Below are positions 1 through 9,314 of a stretch of DNA of 64,000 bases, piece by piece (the first letter of the stretch is position 1; each line of letters opens with the position of its first letter). This DNA comes from Duganella sp. SG902 (GTDB lineage Bacteria > Pseudomonadota > Gammaproteobacteria > Burkholderiales > Burkholderiaceae_D), in contig NZ_JABMJK010000013.1 of NCBI RefSeq assembly GCF_013376005.1, positions 83,662-147,661 on the forward strand, written 5' to 3'. The notes under the pieces are model-generated. The model was given only the letters and a program-made list of their open reading frames with translations, had not been told where the DNA came from and searched no databases. The position numbers and the translations under genes were made by a program.

Positions 1-1404
1 TTTAGCGCCATCCCTGCGAGCATTCGCAAGCCTGGCAAGTATTTTGAATTTAACACCGCGCTGGCGGTTCGCACGCTGGCAGCGAATAGCCAAAAGGTGC
101 TGTTGCTGGGCCAGCGCGTCGCCGCCGGCCAGGTCAATGCCGGTGTGCTGGTGGATATCTTCACCGACGTCGAGGCCGCCAAATACTTCGGCTACGGTTC
201 CCAACTGCACCTGATGGCCTCGGCGGCTATCAGCACCAATCCGAACATGGCGCTGCAGGCGGTCGCGGTCGACGATGCGGCCGGCGCCACGGCGGCGAGC
301 GGCACCATCACCATCGCCGGCGCCGCGACTGCGGCAGGCAGCGTGACGCTGAACGTGGCCAACGATGTACTGACCGTGGCGGTGGCCTCGGCCGACACTC
401 CGACGGTCATTGCCGCGTCCATCGTCGCTGGTGTCGCGGCACGGCCGGACCTGCCGGTGTCGGCGGCTGCGGCGGCAGGCGTCGTCACGCTGACGGCAAA
501 AAACAAGGGTTCGCTGGGCAACCAGATCAAGATTGCAACCGTGCTGACCGGCGTTACCGGCATCACTTCCACCGTTGTGGCCATGGCCGGCGGTGCGACC
601 GACCCGACAACCGCTTCGACGCTGGCCAGCGTGGCCGGCGCCGGTCATACCATCATCGCCACGGCATTTAACGATGCCACCAATCTGGCGGCGCTGCGCA
701 GCCACCTGGACAGCGTTTCGTCGCCGATGGAGCAGCGCGGTGCGGTTGGCGCCGCCGGCCACACTGGAACGCTGGCGCAGGCCACCACACTGGGGACTGG
801 CGTCAACGCCGGCCGCATTTCGCTCGGTCTGGTGCCGGGTACGCTGTCGCTCCCGTACGAAGTGGCCGCAGCCTACGCCGGCCTCATCGCCTCGGAAGAA
901 GACCCAGCGCGTCCGCTGAACGGCCTGGCGCTCGCCGGTATCGGCGTTATCCCTCTGACCAGCCGCTTGCTGCGCCAGGAGCAGGAAACCGCCCTGGCCA
1001 ATGGCGTAACGCCGTTTGAAGTCGGCCCTGGCGGTTTGGTCCAGGTTGTCCGCGCGGTGTCGACCTACGTCCTGGATGCGAACGGCGTGCCGGATGTCTC
1101 CTTGCTGGATATCACCACCATCCGCACGCTGGATTACGTCCGCAAGACCATGCGCGAGCGCATCGCGCTGCGCTTCCCGCGCGACAAGCTGTCGATGCGC
1201 ACGCCTGCCCGTGTTCGCTCCGAGCTGCTGGACGTAATGGTCAAACTGGAGGAGCTGGAGATTATCGAAAACGTCGATCTGTACAAGGCCGGATTGATCG
1301 TCGAGCGTGATATCCAAGACCCGAACCGCCTGGACGCGAAGATTCCGACCGATGTGGTCAACGGCCTGCATGTGTTCGGTGGCCGCATCGACCTGTACCT
1401 GTAA
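1..1404 (+). CDS. Phage tail sheath protein (Mu gpL-like), 5' truncated by window
   Basis: This is the contractile sheath subunit that polymerises around the tail tube and drives injection. The open frame continues to base 1 and begins FSAIPASIRKPGKYFEFN, which is typical of the conserved N-terminus of Mu-type sheath proteins, so the true start lies just upstream of the window. The middle (roughly codons 80-200) is a low-complexity Ala/Thr/Val-rich stretch that probably forms the variable surface domain. The C-terminal third, with a predicted helical segment around TLDYVRKTMRERIALRFPRD, is the conserved polymerisation domain. The tube gene follows 57 nt downstream, as in Mu. Confidence 0.9.
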   Translation, partial: FSAIPASIRKPGKYFEFNTALAVRTLAANSQKVLLLGQRVAAGQVNAGVLVDIFTDVEAAKYFGYGSQLHLMASAAISTNPNMALQAVAVDDAAGATAASGTITIAGAATAAGSVTLNVANDVLTVAVASADTPTVIAASIVAGVAARPDLPVSAAAAAGVVTLTAKNKGSLGNQIKIATVLTGVTGITSTVVAMAGGATDPTTASTLASVAGAGHTIIATAFNDATNLAALRSHLDSVSSPMEQRGAVGAAGHTGTLAQATTLGTGVNAGRISLGLVPGTLSLPYEVAAAYAGLIASEEDPARPLNGLALAGIGVIPLTSRLLRQEQETALANGVTPFEVGPGGLVQVVRAVSTYVLDANGVPDVSLLDITTIRTLDYVRKTMRERIALRFPRDKLSMRTPARVRSELLDVMVKLEELEIIENVDLYKAGLIVERDIQDPNRLDAKIPTDVVNGLHVFGGRIDLYL

Positions 1405-1461
1405 TCCGCTGGCGCGGCGGTGGCCTGCCGCCGCGCCGGCTAACCTCATTCTGGAGTAAAT

Positions 1462-1836
1462 ATGGCATTGACCGAATACGAGGGCGCAATCGTCCTGGAA
1501 GTCGACGGCGTCGAAATCGAGTGCGACTCCTTCGAGCCGACCATCAAGACCGGCCGCAAGCCCGTTAAAACCATGAACAGCACCGGCCGCTCCAAGGGCT
1601 TCTCGCGCGGCATCGAAGAAATCTCGCTGAAGGTTTCGGTACTGATCCCGCTGACTGGCGACATCAACTGGGAAGAAATCGAAGGCGCGAAACTGACCCG
1701 CTATCCGCAAGGCGGCGGCGGCAAGCGCATCAGCTATCTGGACTGCTATACCGTCGAGGTGGGCGAAAAGTACAAAGTCGACAACGAAGCGATGCGCGAT
1801 CTGACCATGAACGCGACCCGCAAGATCGAAGAATAA
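1462..1836 (+). CDS. Phage tail tube protein (Mu gpM-like)
   Basis: This 124-residue protein lies directly after the sheath gene, which is the usual place for the inner tail tube subunit of contractile tails. It begins MALTEYEGAIVLEVDGVEIE and is rich in beta strands, with a Gly-rich turn (QGGGGKR) in the second half. The length fits Mu-type tube proteins (about 118-125 residues). The ATG is preceded by TGGAG at about 1452. No enzymatic motif is expected. Position and size carry the call as much as sequence. Confidence 0.85.
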   Translation: MALTEYEGAIVLEVDGVEIECDSFEPTIKTGRKPVKTMNSTGRSKGFSRGIEEISLKVSVLIPLTGDINWEEIEGAKLTRYPQGGGGKRISYLDCYTVEVGEKYKVDNEAMRDLTMNATRKIEE

Positions 1837-1860
1837 CCTACACCTCGGAACCTATTAAAA

Positions 1861-2166
1861 ATGGATTTCTCCTCCACCAAAACGCTGCCGATTGGCTTCA
1901 CGCACAACGGCCAGAAGATTACGCAGGTCACCGCGCGTCCGGTCATGGTACGGCACAGTATCGAAGCGATTGAAGAGCTGGGCGCCAATGTCTCCCAGGC
2001 GCGGCTGCAAGTCGGCATCGAAGCGCGCCAGGTGCGCTTTGAAGGCGTTCCTGAAGATGAACACAAGATCGACATGCTGCTCAATCTCGCGGATGCGGAC
2101 TACTCCGTTGTCGTGGCTGCCATCGACGAGGCCGAAAAAAAGCAGAAGGCGCCGAAACCCGCTTAA
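1861..2166 (+). CDS. Tail assembly chaperone, short form (Mu gp41-like)
   Basis: This 101-residue protein is encoded between tube and tape measure, the position of the tail assembly chaperone that coats the tape measure during tail assembly. It is mostly helical and acidic at the end (AAIDEAEKKQK). Codons 92-94 are GAA AAA AAG, so the message contains the slippery heptamer A AAA AAG at 2136-2142. A -1 shift there gives a longer product, listed separately. This short form ends at TAA 2164-2166. Confidence 0.85.
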   Translation: MDFSSTKTLPIGFTHNGQKITQVTARPVMVRHSIEAIEELGANVSQARLQVGIEARQVRFEGVPEDEHKIDMLLNLADADYSVVVAAIDEAEKKQKAPKPA

Positions 2167-2363
2167 AGTGGTTGCGCCAGGTGCAAATCGTACTCGGTCG
2201 AGTGGGGTTTGATCCTGGCGCCGTCCTGGCAATGACGCACGCCGAGCTAGTCTCCCACCTCTCTAATCTGGCGCCGAAGGCCCAAGGCCAGGCGCCCGAT
2301 GGCAGCGGCAAGGTCGTCAACCAGGCGCGTCGGCGCCGCCAACAACGACAGCAGGCCGGCTAA
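1861..2363 (+). CDS. Tail assembly chaperone, -1 frameshift fusion product (gp41/42-like)
   Basis: Most contractile and siphophage tails make a second chaperone by programmed frameshifting between tube and tape measure. Here a -1 slip on A AAA AAG (2136-2142) moves translation into a frame that stays open from 2142 to the stop at 2361-2363. It adds 73 residues to the first 94, for 167 in total. The added part begins AEGAETRLKWLRQVQ and contains LAMTHAELVSHL, which resembles the C-terminal extension of Mu-type chaperones. It has no good start codon or ribosome site of its own. A short stem (2148-2152 with 2174-2178) begins 5 nt after the slip site. Seen: slip site and open frame. Inferred: use of the site. 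Confidence 0.8.
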
Positions 2364-2392
2364 GCCGGTCCTCCAAACTTCTATCCTGCACG

Positions 2393-4597
2393 ATGGCCAC
2401 GAATTTAGAACTTGCAATGATTCTGCGCTGGCGCGCAGGCGAGGTGCGCACCGGGATCACCGGTCTGCGCACCGACGTCAACCGCCTGGGCGACAGCGGG
2501 CGCGCGGTTACAGACCGTCTAATCGACGGAACGCGCCGGCTCACCACTTCAACCAGCGTACTCGGCCGCACGCACAGCCAGGTGGCGGGTGCATCGATCA
2601 CCGCAAACGGCCGGCTGCTGACCTGGACTCAGCGGCTGGAAACAGCAAACCGGGCTCTGCAGCGCCAGGCCGCGCAGACGGGCCAGGTTGGCACTGCAGC
2701 AGCTGATCGCATCACCGACCACAACAGGACCGCTGAGCGGGCCACATCGCTCCTGGGGCGCGCGTATGACGCCGTCATGCGCCGGATTTGGGAGCTGGGG
2801 CGCCAGCGGCCTGGCGATCAGCTTGCGGCCAGCATGCGCGGCGCTCGTACCGAGGCGGAGCGAACCGCCGGAGTGCTGGGCCGGCTGCAGCGCGCTGGCC
2901 AGGCCGGAGGGAGCATGCTGGCCGGCGCGGCGGCGGCGAAGTTCATCCTGGCCAAACCCGTCAATGCCACCATGGACTACGGCATGCGCCTGGCAGGCAT
3001 GGCCAACACCGCGTATAGCGACCGAGACGTCGCCGGCCGCATTGCGGGAAAGACCGAACTTAACACCGCCATCGAAAAGGCGGTGCGGTTGGGCGGAGGC
3101 ACGCGAGAAAGTGCAGCCACTACGCTGGACACCCTGATTGCCGCCGGCACGTTGAGCGTGGACGATTCCAAGGCTGTTCTGCCAACGCTGACAAAAGCGT
3201 CCACGGCGTCTGGCGCCGATCCCACCGAGCTGGCAAACATCGCTCTGCGCTCCATGGCCACCTTCAAGATCAAGGCCAGCGAGATTCCCAAAGTCATGGA
3301 TATGGCGATCACTGCCGGCCAGGCTGGTGGCTTTGAGCTGAAAGATATGGCCAAGTGGTTGCCGCAGCAGATGGCTGCTGCGCGGCTGTCTGGTATGTCG
3401 GGCATGGGCGGCCTGGCCAAGCTGCTGGCCGCCAACCAGGCATCGGTCATCACCGCCGGTTCCAAGGACGAAGCCGGCAACAACCTGGTCAACTTCCTGG
3501 CGAAGATCAACAGCCAGGACACGGCGCAGGATGCTAAGAAGCTGGGCATCGACCTCTCCGGCACGCTGTCGGCCGCACGCGCCAAAGGGATTGACTCCCT
3601 GCAGGCGTTCACCTTGCTCACCGAGAGAACTGTTTCCCAGGACAAGCGCTACACCACGCTCAAGGATAAAGCCGCCAAGACCAAGGATGGCGACGAGAAG
3701 AAGGCGACCTATGAGGCGCAGGCGGATATCATCGAAGGTTCGGCCATCGGCAAGCTGATCCAAGACCGCCAAGCGCTGATGTATCTGGTTGCTGCACTCA
3801 ACAACAAGGACTACCTCAAGGACGTTGAGGCGAAGGTCAACGCGGCGAAAGACACCACGGAAACGAACTACGCCGTTATCGCCAATGAAGCCGGCTTCAA
3901 AAAGGAGCAGGCAGTTCAGGAAGGCGACATTGCCACCTACAAGGGCATGACCCAGCTGGACGGACCGCTGAAGAAGACCCTTGACCTGATGACTGAGACA
4001 GCGCGGGAGTACCCGAATTTAACGGCTGGCGCCAAGCTGTCCGCGTCGGCACTCTCCGCACTTGCGGCAGCGGCGGGCGCATCGGGCCTGATGAAGCTGT
4101 TGACCGGTGCCGGCGGCGCGGCGGCCGGCGCAGCAGCGGCCGGTGCTGTCGGTACAGCAGCCGGATCGGCGGCCACTGGAGTCGGTGCAGCCGCCGCTGG
4201 CGCCGCAGCCCCGAGTTTGCTGGCCCGGCTGAGTGGTGCAGTCGGCAGTGGCGCACGCGGCCTGCTGACGACCGGCGCTTTCGCAGCTACGATGCCGGCC
4301 GCCAGTTTCGCGGCGGCTGCGCCAGCGGCCACGGCCGGCACGGTGGTTGCTGCCGGCGCTGCGGGATATGGCATCGGAAGCGTCATCAATAAGGCAACTG
4401 AGGGGACGGCGTTTGACCGGTTCCTGACCCGCGCCGTCAACGCGGTATATGATGCGGTCACAGGGCAGAAACAGCACGAAGCCGTGAAACTCGTGCCACG
4501 CGAACCAGTAGAGGTAAATGTGAAAATCACCACCGATAGCCACCTCATCACCGCTGAGGTAAGCCGCGAGCAGCAGCGTCAAGCGACCCGCAAGTAG
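2393..4597 (+). CDS. Phage tail tape measure protein
   Basis: At 734 residues this is the longest gene of the tail module and sits where the tape measure is expected. It sets tail length and is ejected ahead of DNA. The N-terminus (MATNLELAMILRWRAGEVRT) and the following 180 residues are helical and Arg/Ala-rich. Residues of about 545-665 form a long Ala/Gly-rich hydrophobic stretch compatible with membrane insertion during DNA delivery. The ATG at 2393 lies 29 nt after the end of the frameshift product. Confidence 0.9.
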   Translation: MATNLELAMILRWRAGEVRTGITGLRTDVNRLGDSGRAVTDRLIDGTRRLTTSTSVLGRTHSQVAGASITANGRLLTWTQRLETANRALQRQAAQTGQVGTAAADRITDHNRTAERATSLLGRAYDAVMRRIWELGRQRPGDQLAASMRGARTEAERTAGVLGRLQRAGQAGGSMLAGAAAAKFILAKPVNATMDYGMRLAGMANTAYSDRDVAGRIAGKTELNTAIEKAVRLGGGTRESAATTLDTLIAAGTLSVDDSKAVLPTLTKASTASGADPTELANIALRSMATFKIKASEIPKVMDMAITAGQAGGFELKDMAKWLPQQMAAARLSGMSGMGGLAKLLAANQASVITAGSKDEAGNNLVNFLAKINSQDTAQDAKKLGIDLSGTLSAARAKGIDSLQAFTLLTERTVSQDKRYTTLKDKAAKTKDGDEKKATYEAQADIIEGSAIGKLIQDRQALMYLVAALNNKDYLKDVEAKVNAAKDTTETNYAVIANEAGFKKEQAVQEGDIATYKGMTQLDGPLKKTLDLMTETAREYPNLTAGAKLSASALSALAAAAGASGLMKLLTGAGGAAAGAAAAGAVGTAAGSAATGVGAAAAGAAAPSLLARLSGAVGSGARGLLTTGAFAATMPAASFAAAAPAATAGTVVAAGAAGYGIGSVINKATEGTAFDRFLTRAVNAVYDAVTGQKQHEAVKLVPREPVEVNVKITTDSHLITAEVSREQQRQATRK

Positions 4598-4609
4598 CGT
4601 TTTCGTATC

Positions 4610-4632
4610 GGTTCGGGGCTTCCCCCCGAACC
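4610..4632. other. Perfect 9-bp stem-loop between tape measure and gpN
   Basis: GGTTCGGGG at 4610-4618 pairs with CCCCGAACC at 4624-4632 around a 5-nt loop. No T-tract follows on either strand, so it is not a textbook terminator. It may slow or process the late transcript. Confidence 0.5.
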
Positions 4633-4676
4633 CCATCCGCCTTATCTGGCCTCTTGCGCGCGCGTAAGCTGCGGGC

Positions 4677-6116
4677 ATGTCTTGGGCCGAAAAACTCCTA
4701 CCTGCTAGCTTCCGCGATATCGAATTCGACGTGCAGTCGTTGAGCGATGAGACGCCACGTTCACTCGCGCGGCATTCTTATCCGTACACCGATGGCACGG
4801 ATATCGAGGATATGGGCCGCGACGAGCGCAAGTTCTCGGTAAAGGCCGTTCTCTGGGGCGATGACTACGAAGAGCGCCTGCAGGCGCTCATAGCGGCACT
4901 GGATACGCGCGGCGCCGGCCGCCTGATCCATCCTATCTACGGTGTGATTGAGAGCGCCCAGGTCAGAACCCATCGCGTCCACCACGATGCAGATAACGTC
5001 GACTACTGCACCGTCGATATCGAATTTGAAGAGTCCGTCACTGGCGCGCCATTCTTCACCCGTCAGCTGAGTAGCCAAGCGGCCGACGCCATGGACGACG
5101 CGGCCGATGACGCGGAAACCGCGAGTGGCGGCGTCTTGGTCGACGAGTGCGACAAGCTGGCCGGCCAGGCCGACGGCGACCTCAGTGTCATGAGCCGAAT
5201 TAGCGCCATGCGTCAGAACGCCGTCACGTTCCTGGTGGCCGTGAACAATGAGGCTCATGAGATTCTGACCTCCATTACCGACCCTATCCGCAACGCCATG
5301 GGCTTCGTCCAGGACGTGACGGCGCTGGCGCAGGCGCTCATCAGCCAAGTCCCGAACCAACTGGATGCCCTGCAGCGCCAGGCCGACATTACCCGCAATT
5401 CGGTCAACCGCCTCTTGCCGGCTGGATCGTCTACGGCCGTCGCACCGCAGCTAGTCGCTGCTGGCAGCGACAGCGCCGCAGTGGCCGGCGAAGCATTTGC
5501 GCAAATTGACCGGCTGTTCTCGTCCGCCGCCGTACTGCCCACGCCAGTCAGCCAGGATTACGCACCTGGTAGTTATGACGCGTGGGTGGCCGCAGTAGCA
5601 GCTAGCGCTCAGACCGCCGCCGCCGGTGTCGTCCCTGCGTCCTCCCTCTATCCGGTCGCCCAGTCTCAGCTGGATGCTGACACGCAGGTGCTGCTGGTGC
5701 ATATCGCCACGGTTCGCGCCACCACCAAGGCGCGCGTGGCCGCCGACGTCATGGCCGCAGAGAGCATCACGCCGCTGTCCGCCCCCAGCCAGATCGAGCA
5801 GGTGGTGACGGCCGTCCGCGACTCCATCGAGGAAGCGATTGTCCAGGTGCGCGCGCGCTACGGCATCGAGCAGGCTCGCGCCATTACCGAACCGTTAAAG
5901 TCCCTCGCAATGTCCGTCCAAGAGGCAGGCCGCGCCGTGATCAACGCTCGCCCGGCCCTGGTTTCTCGCACGGTGGCGTCGCCGGCACCGCTGCGTCTCC
6001 TGGCGCACCGCTGGTATGGCGATCACTCCCGCGCGGTGGAGCTGCAGCGCCTGAACAATCTTCGACTGCCAAACGCCACAAACACTGGAGACAAGCTCAA
6101 TGCCTATGCAAAATGA
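4677..6116 (+). CDS. DNA circularisation N-terminal domain tail protein (Mu gpN-like)
   Basis: The first 120 residues (MSWAEKLLPASFRDIEFDVQ onward, with DIEDMGRDERKFSVKAVLWG) match the conserved N-terminal domain named after the Mu/Sf6-type DNA circularisation protein. In Mu, gpN is a baseplate/tail hub component, so a structural role is most likely. The remaining 360 residues are Ala/Val-rich helices with little conservation. It follows the tape measure and overlaps the next gene by 17 nt, as expected for gpN-gpP. Confidence 0.85.
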   Translation: MSWAEKLLPASFRDIEFDVQSLSDETPRSLARHSYPYTDGTDIEDMGRDERKFSVKAVLWGDDYEERLQALIAALDTRGAGRLIHPIYGVIESAQVRTHRVHHDADNVDYCTVDIEFEESVTGAPFFTRQLSSQAADAMDDAADDAETASGGVLVDECDKLAGQADGDLSVMSRISAMRQNAVTFLVAVNNEAHEILTSITDPIRNAMGFVQDVTALAQALISQVPNQLDALQRQADITRNSVNRLLPAGSSTAVAPQLVAAGSDSAAVAGEAFAQIDRLFSSAAVLPTPVSQDYAPGSYDAWVAAVAASAQTAAAGVVPASSLYPVAQSQLDADTQVLLVHIATVRATTKARVAADVMAAESITPLSAPSQIEQVVTAVRDSIEEAIVQVRARYGIEQARAITEPLKSLAMSVQEAGRAVINARPALVSRTVASPAPLRLLAHRWYGDHSRAVELQRLNNLRLPNATNTGDKLNAYAK

Positions 6117-7239
6117 TTTCTCCGCACAGGACAACGAAGCGCTGTTCCTCCTGGTAGCCGGCCAGGCGCATGCGGCCTGGGAGGCATACACGATTGACTC
6201 GGACTTGCTGACGCCGGCCGACGCCTGGCAGTTTGCGGTTTCCGGTCAAGGCAGGACGCTGCCGGCCTATGTGAAATCGGGCGCTGAGATGCAGGTCCGC
6301 GTGGGCAATGACCTGGTACTGACCGGTCGAATCGACCGAGTGCGCCGAGTGCTCAAGAAAGGTGTGCGCACCTATCAGATTTCCGGCCGCGACAGTGCCG
6401 CACAACTGGTGGACTGCTCCGCGCCTGTCTTCGTCCGCAAGATGAGCACGCTGAAAGAAATCGTGACCAACATCGTACGACCACTCGGCATCGCCAAGGT
6501 GCGCATGCAGACGTCCACCGAGACCACGCAGCGCGAGAAGATCAACGTTGAGCCAGGTGATACCGCTTGGGAGGTGTTGCGCAATGCTGCCGAGGCGGAA
6601 GGGTTATGGCCGTGGTTCGACCCGGACGGCACGCTCGTGATCGGCGGCCCGGACTACACGACGCCGCCGGTCGCCGTGCTGTCGGCCAATCCAGATGACT
6701 GCAACATCGAGAGCTTGGAGATCGATGACGATATCGTAGACCGTTTCTCGGAAATTACCGTGCTGGGCCAGACCCACGCGACCAAGGCTCAGGGCGGCAA
6801 ACACAACCTCAAGGGCGTGGCGAAGGATACCGGCATCACCTGGTCGCGTCCGAAGATCGTGGTCGACCACGAAACCGACACCGCCGAACTGTGCAAGGAC
6901 CGCGCCGCCAAGCTGATGGGCGACTCGCGCCTGCGCGCCTTCGAGATGCAGATCACCGTCAAAGGGCATCGGATCAACGCGCCTGGCCAGCCGGGCGACG
7001 GCATGCTGTGGCAGCCTGGCCAGCGCGTACGCGTCGTGTCCGATGCTGATGGCATTGACGCCATCTACTTCCTCATGGCCCGCAAGTTTCAACGCAGCCG
7101 GGGTTACGGAACCACCACCGATTTAACGCTGAAGGAGGACGGCGTGTGGGTAGTTGAGGCTCACCCGCACAAGGGCAAGCACCGCAAAGGCAAGAACGCT
7201 TTGACGGGCGAAGTGATCATTCTGGACGACTTGAAATGA
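6100..7239 (+). CDS. Baseplate hub protein (Mu gpP / phage late control D type)
   Basis: This 379-residue protein belongs to the gp27-like hub family. It has FLLVAGQAHAAWEAYTIDSD near the start, a beta-rich domain that contains RTYQISGRDSAAQLVDCS, and a later KGHRINAPGQPGDGMLWQPG stretch, all typical of Mu gpP relatives. GGAG at about 6086 precedes the ATG. It overlaps gpN at its start and the next gene at its end (ATGA), which supports translational coupling of hub, spike and wedge proteins. Confidence 0.87.
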   Translation: MPMQNDFSAQDNEALFLLVAGQAHAAWEAYTIDSDLLTPADAWQFAVSGQGRTLPAYVKSGAEMQVRVGNDLVLTGRIDRVRRVLKKGVRTYQISGRDSAAQLVDCSAPVFVRKMSTLKEIVTNIVRPLGIAKVRMQTSTETTQREKINVEPGDTAWEVLRNAAEAEGLWPWFDPDGTLVIGGPDYTTPPVAVLSANPDDCNIESLEIDDDIVDRFSEITVLGQTHATKAQGGKHNLKGVAKDTGITWSRPKIVVDHETDTAELCKDRAAKLMGDSRLRAFEMQITVKGHRINAPGQPGDGMLWQPGQRVRVVSDADGIDAIYFLMARKFQRSRGYGTTTDLTLKEDGVWVVEAHPHKGKHRKGKNALTGEVIILDDLK

Positions 7240-7856
7240 GCGTCGATACTGTGATGCGCGCGGTCAACCGCGCCCTGGGCAAGATTCGCCAGGCATTCCG
7301 CGCTGTGCTGACCACGGTCGACAGCAGCACCCCAATCCAGCTGATCCAGGGCGAGGCGCTGGCCGGCGAGCAGTTGCAGGACAACGAGCTGATGCAGCAT
7401 TACGGCTTCACCTCCGTCCCACTGCCTGGCACGCAGTTGGCGGTGCTGCCCATTGGCGGCAAGACCGCGCACGGCATCGTCATCGCCTGCGAGCATACCC
7501 AGTACCGCCTAAAGGGCTTGCAGGGCGGCGAGGTGGCGATCTATGACGACCTCGGCCAGTTCGTGCATCTGACCCGCGACGGCATCGTGGTCAACGGCGG
7601 CGGCTTGAAAGTCACCGTCACCAACACGCCGGAAATCGAACTAGACGCGCCGCTTGTCACCGCAACGAAAGACCTGAAGGTGGCGAGGAACATCAGCGCT
7701 GGCGGCAACGTCAACGCGACCGGCGCCGTGGGCGCTGGCGGCAGCATCAGTGCAGGCGGCGACATCAAGGATAAGGTCGGCTCGATGGCCGGCATGCGTG
7801 ACACCTACAACGGCCACAAACACGGCAATACGCCGACGCCAGACAAGAGCATGTAA
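7236..7856 (+). CDS. Baseplate spike protein (Mu gp45 / gpV type)
   Basis: This 206-residue protein starts in the ATGA overlap with the hub gene. The first 110 residues form the OB-fold region. From residue 125 the sequence becomes a run of short Gly/Ala/Asn repeats (AGGNVNATGAVGAGGSISAG) that fit the triangular beta-helix of a membrane-piercing spike. It ends NGHKHGNTPTPDKSM. The HKH motif near the tip resembles the HxH iron site known from gpV-type spikes; metal binding here is inferred. Confidence 0.87.
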   Translation: MSVDTVMRAVNRALGKIRQAFRAVLTTVDSSTPIQLIQGEALAGEQLQDNELMQHYGFTSVPLPGTQLAVLPIGGKTAHGIVIACEHTQYRLKGLQGGEVAIYDDLGQFVHLTRDGIVVNGGGLKVTVTNTPEIELDAPLVTATKDLKVARNISAGGNVNATGAVGAGGSISAGGDIKDKVGSMAGMRDTYNGHKHGNTPTPDKSM

Positions 7857-8239
7857 TGGATATTTTCGTCAACCCTACAACCAGCGACTACCAGCTCGTC
7901 GACGGCGCGCCCTCGCGCGATCCGATGGCCGGCCTGGCAAACGCGGCGTACTTCCGCCTGATGACACCGCTGGGCAGCTACTGGGCCGACCCTACGCTGG
8001 GCAGCCGGCTACACGAGCTGGAGCGCCAGAAGGACTTGGGGCGCTACTCCGTCCTGGCCAAGCAATATGCGCAGGCCGCGTTAAAGCCACTGATGGATGA
8101 CGGTCGCGCATCGAGCATTGATGTCAGCGTCGCGCATGAGAAGGATGGGACCGGCGGCGGCCGCATCTACTTGGGCATTGTCCTGACTGCGGTGTCCGGC
8201 GAGCAAACCACATTCCGTCTCCCGTTAAAAGTCATCTAA
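7856..8239 (+). CDS. Baseplate wedge protein (Mu gp46 / GPW-gp25 type)
   Basis: This 127-residue protein between spike and baseplate J has the position and length of Mu gp46, a gp25-like wedge component. The start overlaps the stop of the spike gene (TAATG). The sequence has the typical ANAAYFRLMTPLGSYWADPT segment, in which an early Gly-Ser-x-Trp turn is conserved. The C-terminal half is predicted beta sheet. No catalytic function is expected. Confidence 0.83.
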   Translation: MDIFVNPTTSDYQLVDGAPSRDPMAGLANAAYFRLMTPLGSYWADPTLGSRLHELERQKDLGRYSVLAKQYAQAALKPLMDDGRASSIDVSVAHEKDGTGGGRIYLGIVLTAVSGEQTTFRLPLKVI

Positions 8240-8252
8240 GGGACTACAAGAA

Positions 8253-9314
8253 ATGACATTTCCAACACTGTCTTTTGAGCAGATCCGCGACGGGATGCTC
8301 CGCGACATTCTCAATCAGAATCCGCAGGCTGCGGTCGGCGCCGACTCCGATTTCCGATTACGCGCAAACTCGACTGCCGGCGCAATTGAGGGGCTGTACC
8401 AGGCGCTCGGATGGACCGCGCGCCAAATCTTTCCCGACACGGCAGATGAAGACCAGATGCTGCAGCATGCCGCGAAGTATGGCATCTACAAGAAGGCTGC
8501 CACCGCAGCCACCGGCGCTCTGAAATTCAGCGGCGTGCCTGGTAGCACGATCAATGCCGGCGTTGAAGGGAAGGCGCTGGATGGAAACTCGTATGTAACC
8601 ACGGCGGCCGGCGTCATTGGCACCGACGGCATGCTGCTCCTGGACGCAACCGCAGCCACGCCAGGCTTCGCCGGCAATCAGGCGAGCGGAACCAGTTTAA
8701 CGCTGACGCAAACGCCGGCCGGTGTTTCGTCCACAGCGACAATCGTTGCGATGGCTTCCGGCACTGATATCGAGTCCAGCAGCGCGATCCTGGCGCGACT
8801 ACTTGACCGCCTGCGCCATCCGCCTGCAGGCGGCAACAAATACGACTACCGGCGCTGGGCGCTGGAAGTGCCAGGCGTGACTTCCGCCTGGTGCTACCCG
8901 CTGCGTCGGGGCATGGGCAAGGTCGACGTGGCCATCCTTTCTAACGGCCTGCCTGCGACGCGCGTGCTGCAGAACACCGTGCAGGCTTATCTGGAAACGG
9001 TCAACCCGGCCGGCGGCGATTGCCAGGTGTCGACGCCGGCTCTGGTGGTCGTCGACGTCGTGGCGCAGGTGACGCTCGCGGCCGGCGTGAGCCTGGCCGC
9101 CGTGATCGAAGCGGTACGCAGCGTCGTCAGCGCCTATATCGCTGGGCTCGCGCCAGGCGCTACGGTATTGCGTGGGCGCATCCTCGCCGCGATCACCGAT
9201 GTTCCAGGTGTAACGGACGTCACTCTGGTATCGCCAACCGCCAGCGTCGTGACGCGGGTGGACGCGGCGAACATCGAAATGGCAGCGCTCGGTTTGGTGA
9301 ATCTGTATGTATAA
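8253..9314 (+). CDS. Baseplate J protein (Mu gp47-like)
   Basis: This 353-residue protein begins MTFPTLSFEQIRDGMLRDIL and carries the family hallmark DSDFRLRANSTAGAIEGLYQ followed by QIFPDTADEDQMLQHAAKYG. These are characteristic of baseplate J (gp6-like wedge) proteins. The middle holds beta-rich Ala/Gly/Thr segments. The stop overlaps the next start by 8 nt. Confidence 0.92.
   Translation: MTFPTLSFEQIRDGMLRDILNQNPQAAVGADSDFRLRANSTAGAIEGLYQALGWTARQIFPDTADEDQMLQHAAKYGIYKKAATAATGALKFSGVPGSTINAGVEGKALDGNSYVTTAAGVIGTDGMLLLDATAATPGFAGNQASGTSLTLTQTPAGVSSTATIVAMASGTDIESSSAILARLLDRLRHPPAGGNKYDYRRWALEVPGVTSAWCYPLRRGMGKVDVAILSNGLPATRVLQNTVQAYLETVNPAGGDCQVSTPALVVVDVVAQVTLAAGVSLAAVIEAVRSVVSAYIAGLAPGATVLRGRILAAITDVPGVTDVTLVSPTASVVTRVDAANIEMAALGLVNLYV

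Noticed and set aside
2172..2363. Separate 63-aa gene starting at TTG after the tail chaperone
   Set aside because: It has no ribosome site. Its frame is continuous with the -1 frameshift product from 2142, which explains it better.
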